NCBI GenBank assembly: GCA_025201345.1
Contig: JAIXMG010000038.1
Coordinates: 248,001-312,000 of the forward strand
Source of the DNA: Thamnidium elegans
Taxonomy: Eukaryota > Mucoromycota > Mucoromycetes > Mucorales > Mucoraceae
Direction: 5' to 3'
DNA: 64,000 nt
Shown here piece by piece: positions 32,201 through 41,400 of this stretch. Under the pieces are notes generated by a model, which was not told the origin of the DNA, did no database searches, and was given only the letters and a program-made list of their open reading frames with translations. Each line of letters begins with the position of its first letter. Position 1 is the stretch's first letter. Position numbers and translations under genes: made by a program.

Positions 32201-33272
32201 GAACAAAAAGAACACCAGCACCCCACGGGGAAGAACTAGGTTTAATTAAGCCTAAACGAAGTAATTCAGTTAGTTGTTTTTTTAGTTCGTCTAATTCCAA
32301 TGGACTCATTTTGTAGGGAGGACGGGAAACAGGATCAGCATCGCCAGTGTCAATTAAATGGTGTATACCACGATCAGGTGGAAGACCAGGCAGTTCATCT
32401 TTAAAGACAGTAGAGAATTCTTGTACTAATTGGTCCCAGTAGTCAGCAGTTTGGAGTTTTGGATTTGTGTACTTGTCATTTTCATCATTGGATTTAATAA
32501 AAAATAGAAAGCTTTCACCACCTTTTTTTATGAGGCGATCAGCTTGTTTATGGCTAATGAGATAACTAAGTTTAGGAAGAGAATGTGAATGTTTCTTTAT
32601 ATTCGTACACGGTTGTAGTTTGACACGTCCATTATTTAAATACCAAGTATCATTTTCCCAATCTGGAGAAGGTTGAGCTTGCTTTAACCAAGAACGTCCA
32701 AGGATGAGATCAAATTTGGTAGGGAAGACAAAAGCGGTAATCTTGTTGCAAACACCATTCAAAGTTATATCCATTTCAACTTTATATTCAATTTGTGAGA
32801 TATTCCCACTAGCAGTTTCGACTTGTCGATTATTCACAGGAATAAGTCTTTTTTTATTTACGGACTGGATTACGTGAGGAGAGACATAGTTTTCGCTAGC
32901 ACCTGAGTCAATAAGTACTTGGAGTTGTTGAGCACGATAGGAAGCAGGATAAAGAGGTAGAGTTGTGGCAATAGCATTCAGTTCAGTTAGGTATTGTAAT
33001 TCATCATTTAGTGATTTTGGATACAAAATAGGCAGTGTTTCAACAACTATATTTTGAGTTTGGAATTCATCTTCAACTATAGTTTGAGTAGTATAAGGTT
33101 TTGGGTTAAGTATAGGGAATTGAGCGCTATCTAGTGAAATAGCATTAGAATAAAGGTCAAAATCAATTAAATTTTTATTGTTATCAGGAAAATTATCATC
33201 GTTATCTGATTCAAGTAGTTGAACTTCCTGTTCTTCAACTACGTGGAGTGAAAATCCTTCTTGTAATGTTGA
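29064..33272 (-). CDS. Pol polyprotein of Ty3 element 2
   Basis: The frame is open from 33272 to the stop at 29064, with no ATG; it overlaps the end of gag in the -1 frame, so translation presumably needs ribosomal frameshifting. Counting from residue 1 at 33026 (a TTG codon): protease LIDSGASENYV (~40), reverse transcriptase YLDDILIF (~389), RNase H FSDHLPLEYF (~615), integrase zinc domain HESFGHAG...CPQC (~762-798), core with Asp in HLDFLD (~829), Asp in VTDRGANF (~890) and Glu in KAERFNG (~925). After the integrase there is a long acidic, Ser/Pro-rich extension. Its last ~67 residues (from LKKADGLDAPEVNSPD to KRKKAKQ) are encoded inside the 3' LTR and end in a basic, nuclear-localisation-like tail. 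Confidence 0.92.
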   Translation of the reverse strand, partial: STLQEGFSLHVVEEQEVQLLESDNDDNFPDNNKNLIDFDLYSNAISLDSAQFPILNPKPYTTQTIVEDEFQTQNIVVETLPILYPKSLNDELQYLTELNAIATTLPLYPASYRAQQLQVLIDSGASENYVSPHVIQSVNKKRLIPVNNRQVETASGNISQIEYKVEMDITLNGVCNKITAFVFPTKFDLILGRSWLKQAQPSPDWENDTWYLNNGRVKLQPCTNIKKHSHSLPKLSYLISHKQADRLIKKGGESFLFFIKSNDENDKYTNPKLQTADYWDQLVQEFSTVFKDELPGLPPDRGIHHLIDTGDADPVSRPPYKMSPLELDELKKQLTELLRLGLIKPSSSPWGAGVLFVRKKPDPGSTKPGSLRMCIDYRSLNKLSIRNSSSIPRIDECLDKMSGARYFTSLDLRSGYHQIRIHPDDVPKTAFNTRYGQYSWLVLPFGLCNAPPVFQSLMNKILGEYIDKTTIVYLDDILIFSKTLEEHKIHVRQILNVLKKEKLIANLKKCEFSKSELTFVGFKITAHGISPSPEKVKVVQHWPQMRNVQEVRQFIGFAQFYKRFIKNFASIAAPLTDLTRGTGIKTRPIVWTSDCQNSFDRLKKLLSSSPVLQVVRMDKPFRIEVDASDRGCGAVLLQPDDDPTLPWHPLCFESKKYADSETKLPAQERELLGILHALRTWRCYVDGCPKGYTVFSDHLPLEYFRSKENPPSRLIRWINELELYAPNICYKPGKENIIPDILSRMDFNAAKPNPDVKPMEPEYLYATWNHLPATLRSDWPLLLIPENRIKVKSAEIKSILNREEKHFHVTANQVYRKVAIDANSGVKNVPFLPFAKRAETVSQYHESFGHAGYKTMLNILLSRFWWPSLRLDIQQWLNTCPQCQINSRRGNAHRDEMHPLKVPTAFDRWHLDFLDLPMTLKGNRWLLIGVDYATNWCVARAVPSASKEVVADFIYEEIVMNFGVMSEIVTDRGANFTSALVQEYVKRIGSKFKLTSAYHPRTNSKAERFNGVIKQMLRKYTNGALHRWDDFVHAALWACRVRIHSTTGFSPFYLTYGREPKLPGDTLHPYIDAATFEDPRTIADITSRELTKLGQHRAAAEFRLKAMAEKDKIRWDATIKKLTFELGDMVMLTHEGRYGLEPQFKGPFIVVEVFPDYGTYKLQTLAGEPLKSLVHVDRLRPAHGERPSKPWYDPTAARREYNEAMKNVPVPLCGDYVDPVLPSLSEKIDDTVHSDLVDVTLNDNPSIEEDLVMQPVDTVNDNQVIDHPFKEPLDKSISNNPIIVSPLLPELSLSEDVEMSTSVSPPGDQDFFFRPTSPVATVSVQGRTQGLKGGNVNLKKADGLDAPEVNSPDRNSPVCPDQDEDLMDIPVEIELRLKKTKVQKRKFVPSIKNNLKRKKAKQ

Positions 33273-34147
33273 TCATCCAATCTCTTGATGTCAGACAACC
33301 TAGTACGACAATTTCGTTTCAAATGACCAGTTTTGTGGCAGTAATAGCAAGAAGCAGCAGACCCACCAGAATTATTACGAGAATAATTGTTAGTACGATA
33401 GTTTTTTTCACGAGAATAACCAGAAGAGTAATTTTGACTGCGAGAGTAGTTGTTGTTAGGTCTTGAACTTGACCTTTGATAATTTCTATTATCAATAGCA
33501 TCCAATTCCATGGGATCATCAACCACTTGTTGTTTAGGGCGTGCCCTAAAAGTAGAACTAGTAGATGAATCTTCTTCATGTTGAGCACTATCAAAAGCTA
33601 AAGCTGCATGAATAGCTTCTTTCAAAGTATTTGCTTCATATTGACGAATGTGAGAACGCATTTGTTTGTTGACCAAACCTCTAACAAACTTGTCACAACC
33701 TTCATCGTCAGTCATACCAGGAATAGCTAATTTAATATCCATAAAATTGTTAATATAAGTCACCAAGTCACTTGTTTGTTTTAATATAGCTAAACGATCA
33801 CGAGCAATTCTGACAGAATTATCAGGTCTAAAAAATTCCGTAATTAACCTTTTTAATTCCAACCAAGTAGTAGGGGCTTCATCAGTTAATTCAATGGTTC
33901 TAAACCATGCATCAGCCCTATCACGCAATAAAGTAGTACCAAATAAATAACTTCTTTCAGCATTCCAGCCTTGAAAGTTTACATATCTTTCAACCGATCT
34001 AATCCAACCATCAATTAGAAGTGCGTCTCTTGTACCATCATAAGTATTAGGTTCTTTCACCCTAATTTGTTTGTTATCACCCAAAGCCGTAGTGAACCTC
34101 TTTATAAGTTCAGCCATTTCATTATTGTAATCTTCTTTTCCTGTCAT
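33239..34147 (-). CDS. Gag protein of Ty3 element 2
   Basis: 302 aa from the ATG at 34147, just after the primer-binding site. The capsid (Retrotrans_gag) region includes PNTYDGTRDALLIDGWIRSV, DAWFRTIEL, WLELKRLITEFFRPDNS and VTYINNFMDIKLAI. A Ser/Asn/Arg/Tyr-rich linker leads to a CCHC knuckle, CYYCHKTGHLKRNC. The stop TAG (33239-33241) falls within the -1 frame overlap with pol. The sequence GGATTTTCAC shortly before the stop is a candidate slip site. Confidence 0.93.
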   Translation of the reverse strand: MTGKEDYNNEMAELIKRFTTALGDNKQIRVKEPNTYDGTRDALLIDGWIRSVERYVNFQGWNAERSYLFGTTLLRDRADAWFRTIELTDEAPTTWLELKRLITEFFRPDNSVRIARDRLAILKQTSDLVTYINNFMDIKLAIPGMTDDEGCDKFVRGLVNKQMRSHIRQYEANTLKEAIHAALAFDSAQHEEDSSTSSTFRARPKQQVVDDPMELDAIDNRNYQRSSSRPNNNYSRSQNYSSGYSREKNYRTNNYSRNNSGGSAASCYYCHKTGHLKRNCRTRLSDIKRLDDQHYKKDFHST

Positions 34148-34170
34148 CTTGAGAAACTGGTGCTACCAAA

Positions 34171-34680
34171 TGTAAGTTTTGTAATAGTATTTATAGTAAT
34201 TTAAGTGTAATTGATTCAACTCTCAGTGGTTAATCAATTAAGTAAGTAGTTATGTCAAATAGAAGATAATGTTTTATTAATCATTCAAGAGGGGTATTTA
34301 TAGTTAAGTGGGATAATGGTATTAGTAATAAAGAATATATAAATAGTAAAGTAATATGATAATCATAAGTAGCATGATTATCATAATGAGTATTTGTAAT
34401 GTGTGCATCTGTTAAATATTCGGGAAAGAGGAATTAGGAATAACATTGAATACTTGAAGAGGTGACATTTATTCGTTACTGTTTAGCCTTTTTCCTTTTT
34501 AGATTATTATTGATAGATGGTACAAACTTCCTTTTTTGGACCTTAGTCTTCTTAAGCCTAAGCTCGATTTCAACCGGGATATCCATGAGGTCTTCATCTT
34601 GATCCGGACAAACCGGACTGTTGCGGTCCGGACTATTAACTTCCGGGGCATCCAACCCATCTGCCTTTTTCAGATTGACA
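34171..34680 (-). repeat. 5' LTR of Ty3 element 2
   Basis: Direct repeat of 28759-29268. Reading through from the flank creates a spurious ORF (34476-34793) that mimics the Pol tail. Confidence 0.93.
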
Positions 34681-35178
34681 ATTATTACGTATTTTCCATT
34701 AACCAGATTATGTACAATATTTTTACAATCTTTTGGGTTTTTGGTTAACTGTGGTCTAAGTAATCCGAAAAATTTATTTTTATTATTACGCACATTAGTG
34801 AGAATTAAATGTCTTTCAAATGAAGTATTAACTATGTCCTATGTGTATATATTCGAGAAGTAGAAGCCGGATGAAAACACAGAATTTTAATACTCATATA
34901 GTTATTGCTGTAGCTTGTTGAAAAAAGTAACAAAACTATCATTCGATGCAGATTTTTTGTGGCTTTCTAATGATATATTTTTTGTCCGGGTCGGAGTCCA
35001 TTTAATATTTAATTCGGTGTTTAAACGCTTTTCCGGGCCGGATTTTAATTATAGGGATTTTTGCATTAAGTAAAAAAGACGCGTAAAAATAGCGGCTGCA
35101 ACTTTGTCACTTACATATTTTTAATTATTTCATTTCCTATCTAGTATTTCACGCTGGAACCTATTTTGTACCAGACCC
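34681..35178. repeat. Left-end arm of family A copy 1 (inverted against 35542-36040)
   Basis: About 500 bp forming an imperfect inverted repeat with 35542-36040. No genes. Ends at the terminal sequence TTGTACCAGACCC. Confidence 0.8.
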
Positions 35179-35541
35179 TAACAGAATTATTAGAAAACAT
35201 GTTTTCATCCACTACTTTAAGAATTATAAATGCTAAAAAAATAAATCCAATAGGTTTTAAAAATATCACATTATTTTTAGATGGTCATGATAGTAGAATA
35301 GATTACAAAGAAAAAGATATAAAGAAAAGAAATTTTTATTCTTATAAGTTCAAGAACTCAGGTTTAAGGACGCAAGTCATATATGATGTAAATGAGTTTG
35401 CAATTTATGTTTCCGATAGCAAACCATGCAAAAATTATAACGATGGACAAATGTTTTTAGATATGAAATTAGAGAATAAACTAAGTCAAAATGATTGTAT
35501 AGCATTTGATGGCGGCTATTATTATTATATTGAAAAATTTA
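35179..35541 (+). pseudogene. 363-bp fragment of a DDE-chromodomain transposase gene trapped between two inverted transposon ends
   Basis: Nearly identical to 60354-60716 within the gene at 59975-61402 (one seen difference, AATCCAATAGG against AACCCAATAGG). It codes for the first catalytic block (LFLDGHDSRIDY) up to the second (IAFDGGYYYYIEKF). Both ends are cut sharply where family A termini begin. Confidence 0.88.
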
Positions 35542-36039
35542 GGGTCTGGTACAAGATAGGTTCCAGCATTAAATGCTAGATGGGAAATGAAATAATTAAA
35601 AATATGTTAGTGACAAGGTTGTAGCCGCTATTTTTACGCGTCTTTTTTACTTAATTCATAAATCCCTATAATTAAAATCCGGCCCGGAAAAGCGTTTAAA
35701 CTCCGAATTAAATATTAAAAGGACTTCGACCCGGACAAAAAATATATCATTAGAAAGCCACAAAAAATCTGCATCGAATGATAGTTTTGTTACTTTTTTC
35801 GACAAGCCACAGCAATAACTATATGATTATTAATATTCTGAGTTTTCATCTGGCTTCTACTTCTCGAATATATACACATAGGACATAGTTAATACTTCAT
35901 TTGAAAGACATTTAATTCTTACTAATGTGCGTAATAGTAGAAATAAATTTTTCCGATTAATTAGGACACAGTTAAACAAAAACCCAAAAGATTGTAACAA
36001 TATCGTACACAATCTAATTGATGGTAAATTCTTAATAAT

Positions 36040-36113
36040 AACAACTCGTCTCCCTAGTCCAACCTGTAGAGCATTATGATGGTCCCGGTTCAATTCCCGG
36101 AAAACGTTTTATC
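36040..36113 (+). other. tRNA-derived pseudo-sequence inside family A, copy 2
   Basis: Same B-box-bearing sequence as 28662-28758 but on the plus strand and lacking 11 nt between two CATT direct repeats, consistent with slippage deletion. Confidence 0.5.
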
Positions 36114-37321
36114 AATTTTTTATTTTTAAAAAATTTGCTTTTTTTTCGCATTTTTTATTTTGGTTTTTTGCTTATAACTTTCAATCTAAATGTACTAGAG
36201 GTATATATTTTATATATTTTAAAAGAGAAACGTAGTATATTCTATTGAAATAAATTTTAAACGTTTTTACTTAGTAGAAAAATAATTTTATAATTACAAA
36301 ATAAAAATTACAACGAAGAGGTATATATCTAATTTTGTTTATTATTACGATAAATTAAAGTATAATTTCGTAAATAGCTTTTAATAAGCATACAATAAAT
36401 ATATATTAAGCGGCTAGTTTTTGTCTTTTATATGATATAAATATTTTACATTTATATGAATTATTAACCTTGATATCGATAATTTTGTTTGTTTTTTCGC
36501 TCTCCGAAAAAATCATAACTTCGTCAAATATGCCGATAATGTTTCCAAATTACTATCATTGAAAAGGGAATAAAAAACAGCACTAATAAACTACAGTTTA
36601 TATATCTATATCGTATGATCGGAGCTCACAGTTGACGTCTAAAATGTGTCAAAATAAATTACTTTATTCGATATCTCTAAAACTATAGATGATACAACTA
36701 TATTTTCTTTTAGAAATATATGTACGTTATGCACAGGTATAATATAATAGAAGCCTTACCATTTTAGATTGATTCTGGTAGCTTTTAGAGCAACTTGAAA
36801 TTATTCGATTTTTACTTGATTCTAGGCATTTTGGGCGATTTAAAATGTTAGTATAGACATCGTTTTTAGCAATTATAATGTTCAACATACTATTGTAACT
36901 ATATAGCTTCAATACGGCTACTATTTATATATTTTTCGCGAAATATCATATAAATATCATGTAATATCTCTTTTGGCCGAGGACTTTGGGGATATAAATG
37001 CGTTTACTAAAGCTATTTTGCTAAATTTAATGAGTGGCTTTTTTTGTGACTTCGAAAGCTCTTCGTGAAAAAGGTTTTTTTATCTAAAAAGATAAAAACC
37101 CTCTTTTCTTTCATGTAAGTTTTTTTTTCTACTATTATGTTTACTCGTAAAAGTAATATCTAACGTAATTCCTTGTTTCTATAATAACCAAACAACACTT
37201 TCGTCATACTATTTCACTTTTGCAACTACTTTTAAACAATTATTCGACATTCATTTCACTCATTCGTTTAATTTAACTCAAATCTACTTACATTACTCGA
37301 TTACAATTAAGATCTTAGACA
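36114..37321. other. Family A 5' non-coding region, copy 2
   Basis: About 1.2 kb of AT-rich DNA upstream of the transposase ATG, without coding sense. Its length is notable for a promoter region. Confidence 0.6.
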
Positions 37322-39065
37322 ATGTCAACTCGTAATTCTAGCAGATCAGTTACACCTTATGCCCGTAGTGGTAGAAGACAAAACTCTCTTAATACTAGCA
37401 TTATTTCAGAAGTCCCTTCTGTTCCTACTATTATTGCTCGGTCCAATTATGGCTCTAGAGTACCTCGTACTGGTGATAAAAATGTAGAAGCCGTGATTTT
37501 ATCTGATCCTGACAGAACTTGGACGTAAGTTTATATTACAATCTTTTATATTATCGCTGTATTTTGACTATAGTTTTAGCTACCTAATCGAAGAACTGAA
37601 AGTGTTTGAAAGAAGTGACATGACTTGCGAATTTAATGGCTGTCAAATCCAAATGGAACTTTACTATCGTAGCGATCGCGACCAGTACTACTACAAGTGT
37701 TCAGGAAACTCCCACGTAAGCAGCATTCCCGGTTTGGATGAAGGTCATCGTTATAAGAAACTTACCACCATCACTAAGAGCTCTTTCTGGTACAAAAGAA
37801 AAGCAGCTGCACACAAGATTTTAGGTGCTATGATGGACTATATGCGTAAGGAGTCTCTTCAACAAATCTTCGATAGTAGAAGTTTAAGCAAGGGAGCTCT
37901 TCTTCAAATCATTCGGGATATTCAAGTCATGATGCTTTCAGACTATAAGAAGCATGCTTTGACTCCTGAAAACCGTCTTGGTGTAAACCCTCGTTGTCAC
38001 CATATTCAAATCGACGAATCTAAAATTGGAAAAAGAAAAAACAATGTTGGTAGTCGTGTCGAAGGTGTTTGGGTGTTCCGAATGGTTGAAGCCTTGATAC
38101 CAGAATCTGGTCCTATGACGTATCAATACATTGATAACCGTAATAACATCGATGAGACTCGTCATAGATATGTTGCTGGCAGAAGATTTTTTTGCACTGT
38201 TCCCAATCGTGTTGCTGCTACACTTCTTCCTATTATTTACAAGTATTGTGCACGAGGTTCTGTTATTCGTTCAGATGGTTGGAGAGCTTATAGAGGTCTT
38301 CATAATCAAGAAACACAAGACCAGTTTGAAGCAAATGGACTGACCTTTGGAGGTGTCGGTACTGGTCTTTATTTTCGTGCGCATCAGGTTGTAAATCATT
38401 CTCAAGGTTTTGCCACGCGTGATCAAGTAAGCGAAAATCCGGTAGTGTCTCACGTCCCTGAATCAGGTCTGATCCATACGAATATAATTGAATCATTGTG
38501 GAGAGATATGAAGGTGTTCATTAAGCCTAGACATCGTACAGTTCGATCTGCTCCAGGTAAACTATTGGAGTACTTATGGTTCATTGATAATAAAGAAGAT
38601 GTGATGGGTGATATGGCTCGTTTTCTTCGTGAGGTAAAATTTTCTGACAACACCGGCATTATTGAAACAGGCGATAACAACCAGGGGTCATTCGAACCTG
38701 ATATGTTCACGGAGGCTAGAAGTGGAGAGACACCAGAGCAGCAAGAGAGAAGAGAGGATCGCGATCAAAGTAACTTTGAAGCTTGGGTGAATCGTCGTCG
38801 TGCTAGGGATGAAGAGGAACTCGATGAGGACTCTACTACAGACGAAGAAAGTGATGATGATGACCCCTCTTTCATCATCCCATCTTTTTCCACACCAAGA
38901 GTTAGTGAATTGGGTATCGAAAGACAAACAGTACCAGTTACTAGAAATAATCATCAAGCGGATCAGCATATTTCAGAGGCTCCATCAACCACCCCACCTC
39001 GTCAACGTGGAAGACCAAGAGTTAATAGAGGACGAGGACGACCTTCTTCATCACGTAGGTCATAA
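37322..39065 (+). CDS. Merlin/ISXO2-like transposase, family A (intact)
   Basis: Two exons, 37322-37524 and 37580-39065, give 562 aa. The N terminus is basic and Ser/Arg-rich. A zinc-ribbon-like part follows (CEFNGCQIQ...YYYKCSG). ISXO2-type DDE blocks: HHIQIDESKIGKRKNNVGS (first Asp ~212), VEGVWVFRMVEAL, SVIRSDGWRAYRGLH (second Asp ~299), HQVVNHSQGF and GLIHTNIIESLWRDMKVFI (Glu ~371). Between the second Asp and the Glu there are 71 residues, more than the ~36 I recall for animal Merlin elements. The tail is acidic, then AT-hook-like (RQRGRPRVNRGRGRPSS). It is the best candidate source of transposase for the family A copies here. Confidence 0.9.
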
Positions 39066-39975
39066 AGATCTAACCTTTTTTTGCTTGTCTTTTTTTCACT
39101 CGCTTTTTTTATTGACAACTTTCTATATTATATACTCTTTATTCTTTTCAAATAAACCAACCTTTTTAAAACATTAACTATATTTTTGTATCATTTAACA
39201 GTTATACTATTATACATTTTACTGGGCTTTATTAATTGTTTTACAAGCCATTTCTTATCTAGCTTCCGATATTTACATTACACATCGTATACTTCATTAT
39301 ACATGAACGATTTGCATAAATCGTCTGCATGAACAATTTGCATGAGCGATCTGCATGAATGATTTGCATGAAAGATTCAAGAGACTCTGCGATACTGTGG
39401 TACTATCAGTCTAGCACAAATATACAATATCTTGCGTACAGTTATATCATTTAACTTATTGCCCTTCAATAGATAAATAAATATTTATTTCTATTTTTAA
39501 TTTTTGGGTCTTCTATATCTCTCGTGATATACCGTTCTTTAATTCATCCTTACATTTATCTATCTAAGATATAGTAATGCGCTTTAACATTATAGAATCA
39601 GGTATTTCTACGCCCTAGGAGAGTCATTGAACTTCATATTTACCTAGACGTCATACACATGCCGCTATTAAATACCTGAGACCTATTGATCTCTCCCACG
39701 ATGATTGTACTTAATTATAAAGAAATTTAATTTTGCTATCCAATGCAGAATTTTTGTGGCTTTCCAACGATATATTTTTTGTCCGGTTCGGAGTTTATTT
39801 AGTATTTAATTCGGTGTTTAAATTAATTTCCGGCCCGGATTTTATTTTTAGCGATTTATGCACTAACTCAAAAAGATGCATAAAAATAGCGGCTACAACT
39901 TTGTCACTTACATATTTTTGACTACTTCATTTCCCATCTAGTATTTCACGCTGGAACCTATCTTGTACTTCAGCC
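39066..39975. other. Family A 3' region and right end, copy 2
   Basis: No genes. Contains the CATGCA iterons (39298-39370) and the ~250-bp right end, with ACGATATATTTTTTGTCCGG. Confidence 0.65.
39298..39370. repeat. CATGCA iterons of family A (copy 2)
   Basis: Alternating CATGAACGATTTGCAT / CATGAGCGATCTGCAT units in about 73 bp; reverse complement of 19381-19455. Confidence 0.75.
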
Positions 39976-41094
39976 GCTGAATATATCAATGTGGCAATGG
40001 TCAGTTTCCCAATGTACGAACTGTTACCATAAGTTCTGCCGTAGTGATATCCTACAAGATATCTCGACCTACCACAGGACCAATATTACTAGTGTATTTA
40101 CTCAACCTGCGTATTTCATGAGCCTACGCGTAGAGGTATAACATAACAATTGTATATGAATATATCACAAAAATAGTTTAGGTTTCATTTTGATTTACAA
40201 AATTATTTATATAGTAACACACCAGTTAAAATAAACAAAACGGACTGCCCATTTGGCCTCAACAACAGTTTTTAAAACTCCGTCAATAGATGCTTCCATA
40301 AAAATTCTCTCCTATCAAAATAAGGTTAGTATTTTTGAATCTGATCTCGGGCTACGCTAAGATTTTAATACTTAAACCCCGAAATTGAACTGGAAACTAG
40401 CACAAACTTGAGAACCGTTGACTACTAATTAAGATAGGGACACTTGCTGCTTGGTGGCGATTGGGCAATAGTAGAGGTTTGAAATTTGGTAAAATGATAG
40501 ATTGTAATTTCCCGCAACTTTTTGTAGAGTGCTACATTGAAGTCCGAATACTTACAAGTAATATTATTGGTTTACTGTGTCTGGTTCGCTCATTGGATAT
40601 TATCTGCTGAACACATTAACTATTATTACATTACATTGTTTCCTTTTATATTATCTATCCGTATTCCTTTTATATTATTACTTCCAGTTTCTTTATTCAT
40701 TACGTATCTTTTATTCCTATTATATCTTATTATCCGTATTATCAAAAGAGTATAGATACTCCCCTATATTTTATATCAATAAAGATTATTCTATTTTATC
40801 TATAACTTCTTATTCTTATTACCCAATCAGGATCTTTCTCTTTTAAGACTCAACCTCAGAACATTACATTTTTAGTATATTTTTTGTGACTGTCGAATAA
40901 TTATTGCGTGATATACGGGGTCAGAAGTATCAATTAAGTAGGTTTAAATTCAATCGCGGGCGCGATTTTAATAAATTGTAGCCCATATTTATATAGCTGT
41001 TAGAGAAAATACTTAAAATATTATCTTAAAATTTCGAAAGTTTTCATAAGCTAGATTTTGCGTAACAGAGCTTCAAGCTTTCAAAATACACCTA
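39976..41094. other. Gene-free DNA with a relic of another Merlin-like end
   Basis: No coding exon; the two overlapping ORFs near 40537-40846 are Tyr/Ile/Leu low-complexity. From about 40430 (TTAAGATAGGGACAC) to 41060 it resembles 46236-46560, so both are probably ends of one Merlin-like family. A GTTACCATAAGTTC motif at 40023 is inverted at about 41416. Confidence 0.5.
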
Positions 41095-41400
41095 GGCTGA
41101 AGTACAAGATAGGTTCCAGCGTAAAATACTAGATAGGAAATGAAGTAATCAAAAATATGTAAGTGACAAAGTTGTAGCCGCTATTTGTATGCATCTTTTT
41201 GTGTTAATGCATTAATCGCCAAAAATAAAATCCGGTCCGGAAATTAATTTAAACACCGAATTAAATACTAAATAAACTCCGACCCGGTCAAAAAATATAT
41301 CGTTGGAAAGCTACAAAAATTCTACATTGGATAGCAAAATTAAACTTCTTTATAATTATGTACAACCATCGTGGGAGAGAACAATAGGTCTCAGGTATTT
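41095..41400 (-). mobile_element. Solo right end of family A
   Basis: GGCTGAAGTACAAGATAGG opens a 306-bp segment that matches the last ~310 bp of copy 2 in inverted orientation, then stops at TTTAATAGCC. No internal part is present. Confidence 0.8.

Larger units (their letters stand above)
28759..34680 (-). mobile_element. Complete Ty3/Gypsy retrotransposon 2
   Basis: 510-bp LTRs at 28759-29268 and 34171-34680 (TG...CA), nearly identical, with a 4-bp flank duplication ATTA (28755-28758 and 34681-34684). The polypurine tract GAAAGGGGG lies at the 3' LTR edge; the candidate primer-binding site TGGTAGCACCAGTTTCTCA lies beside the 5' LTR. Gag and Pol are in separate frames. It interrupts family A copy 1; the flanks rejoin exactly to match copy 2. 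Confidence 0.94.
18779..35178 (-). mobile_element. Merlin/IS1595-like transposon family A, copy 1 (internally deleted, three nested insertions)
   Basis: Left limit GGCTGAAGTACAAGATAGG at 18779; right limit, reading inward on the other strand, GGGTCTGGTACAAAATAGG from 35178. It is an inverted copy of 35542-39975. About 1.3 kb of the transposase gene is deleted. A Tc1 element (20669-22297) and two Ty3 elements (23234-28661, 28759-34680) lie inside. Removing the three leaves a continuous match to copy 2. No target duplication was found outside. Confidence 0.8.
35542..39975 (+). mobile_element. Merlin/IS1595-like transposon family A, copy 2 (full length)
   Basis: From GGGTCTGGTACAAGATAGG at 35542 to CCTATCTTGTACTTCAGCC at 39975, 4.4 kb. 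The outer ~250 bp at each end are imperfect inverted repeats, with GTACAAGATAGGTTCCAGC shared. It carries an intact two-exon transposase gene, the tRNA-like segment (36040-36113) and the CATGCA iterons (39298-39370). Confidence 0.82.

Noticed and set aside
34476..34793. Separate 105-aa protein gene on the minus strand
   Set aside because: It is read-through from flanking DNA into the 5' LTR of Ty3 element 2, and repeats the Pol tail.
38263..38969. Minus-strand ORFs within the family A transposase gene (also 50517-51223)
   Set aside because: Antisense shadows; the same set recurs in copy 3 only because the DNA is duplicated.
40537..40846. Two overlapping hydrophobic ORFs
   Set aside because: They arise from TAT/TTA-rich sequence in two frames at once; no start context or homology.
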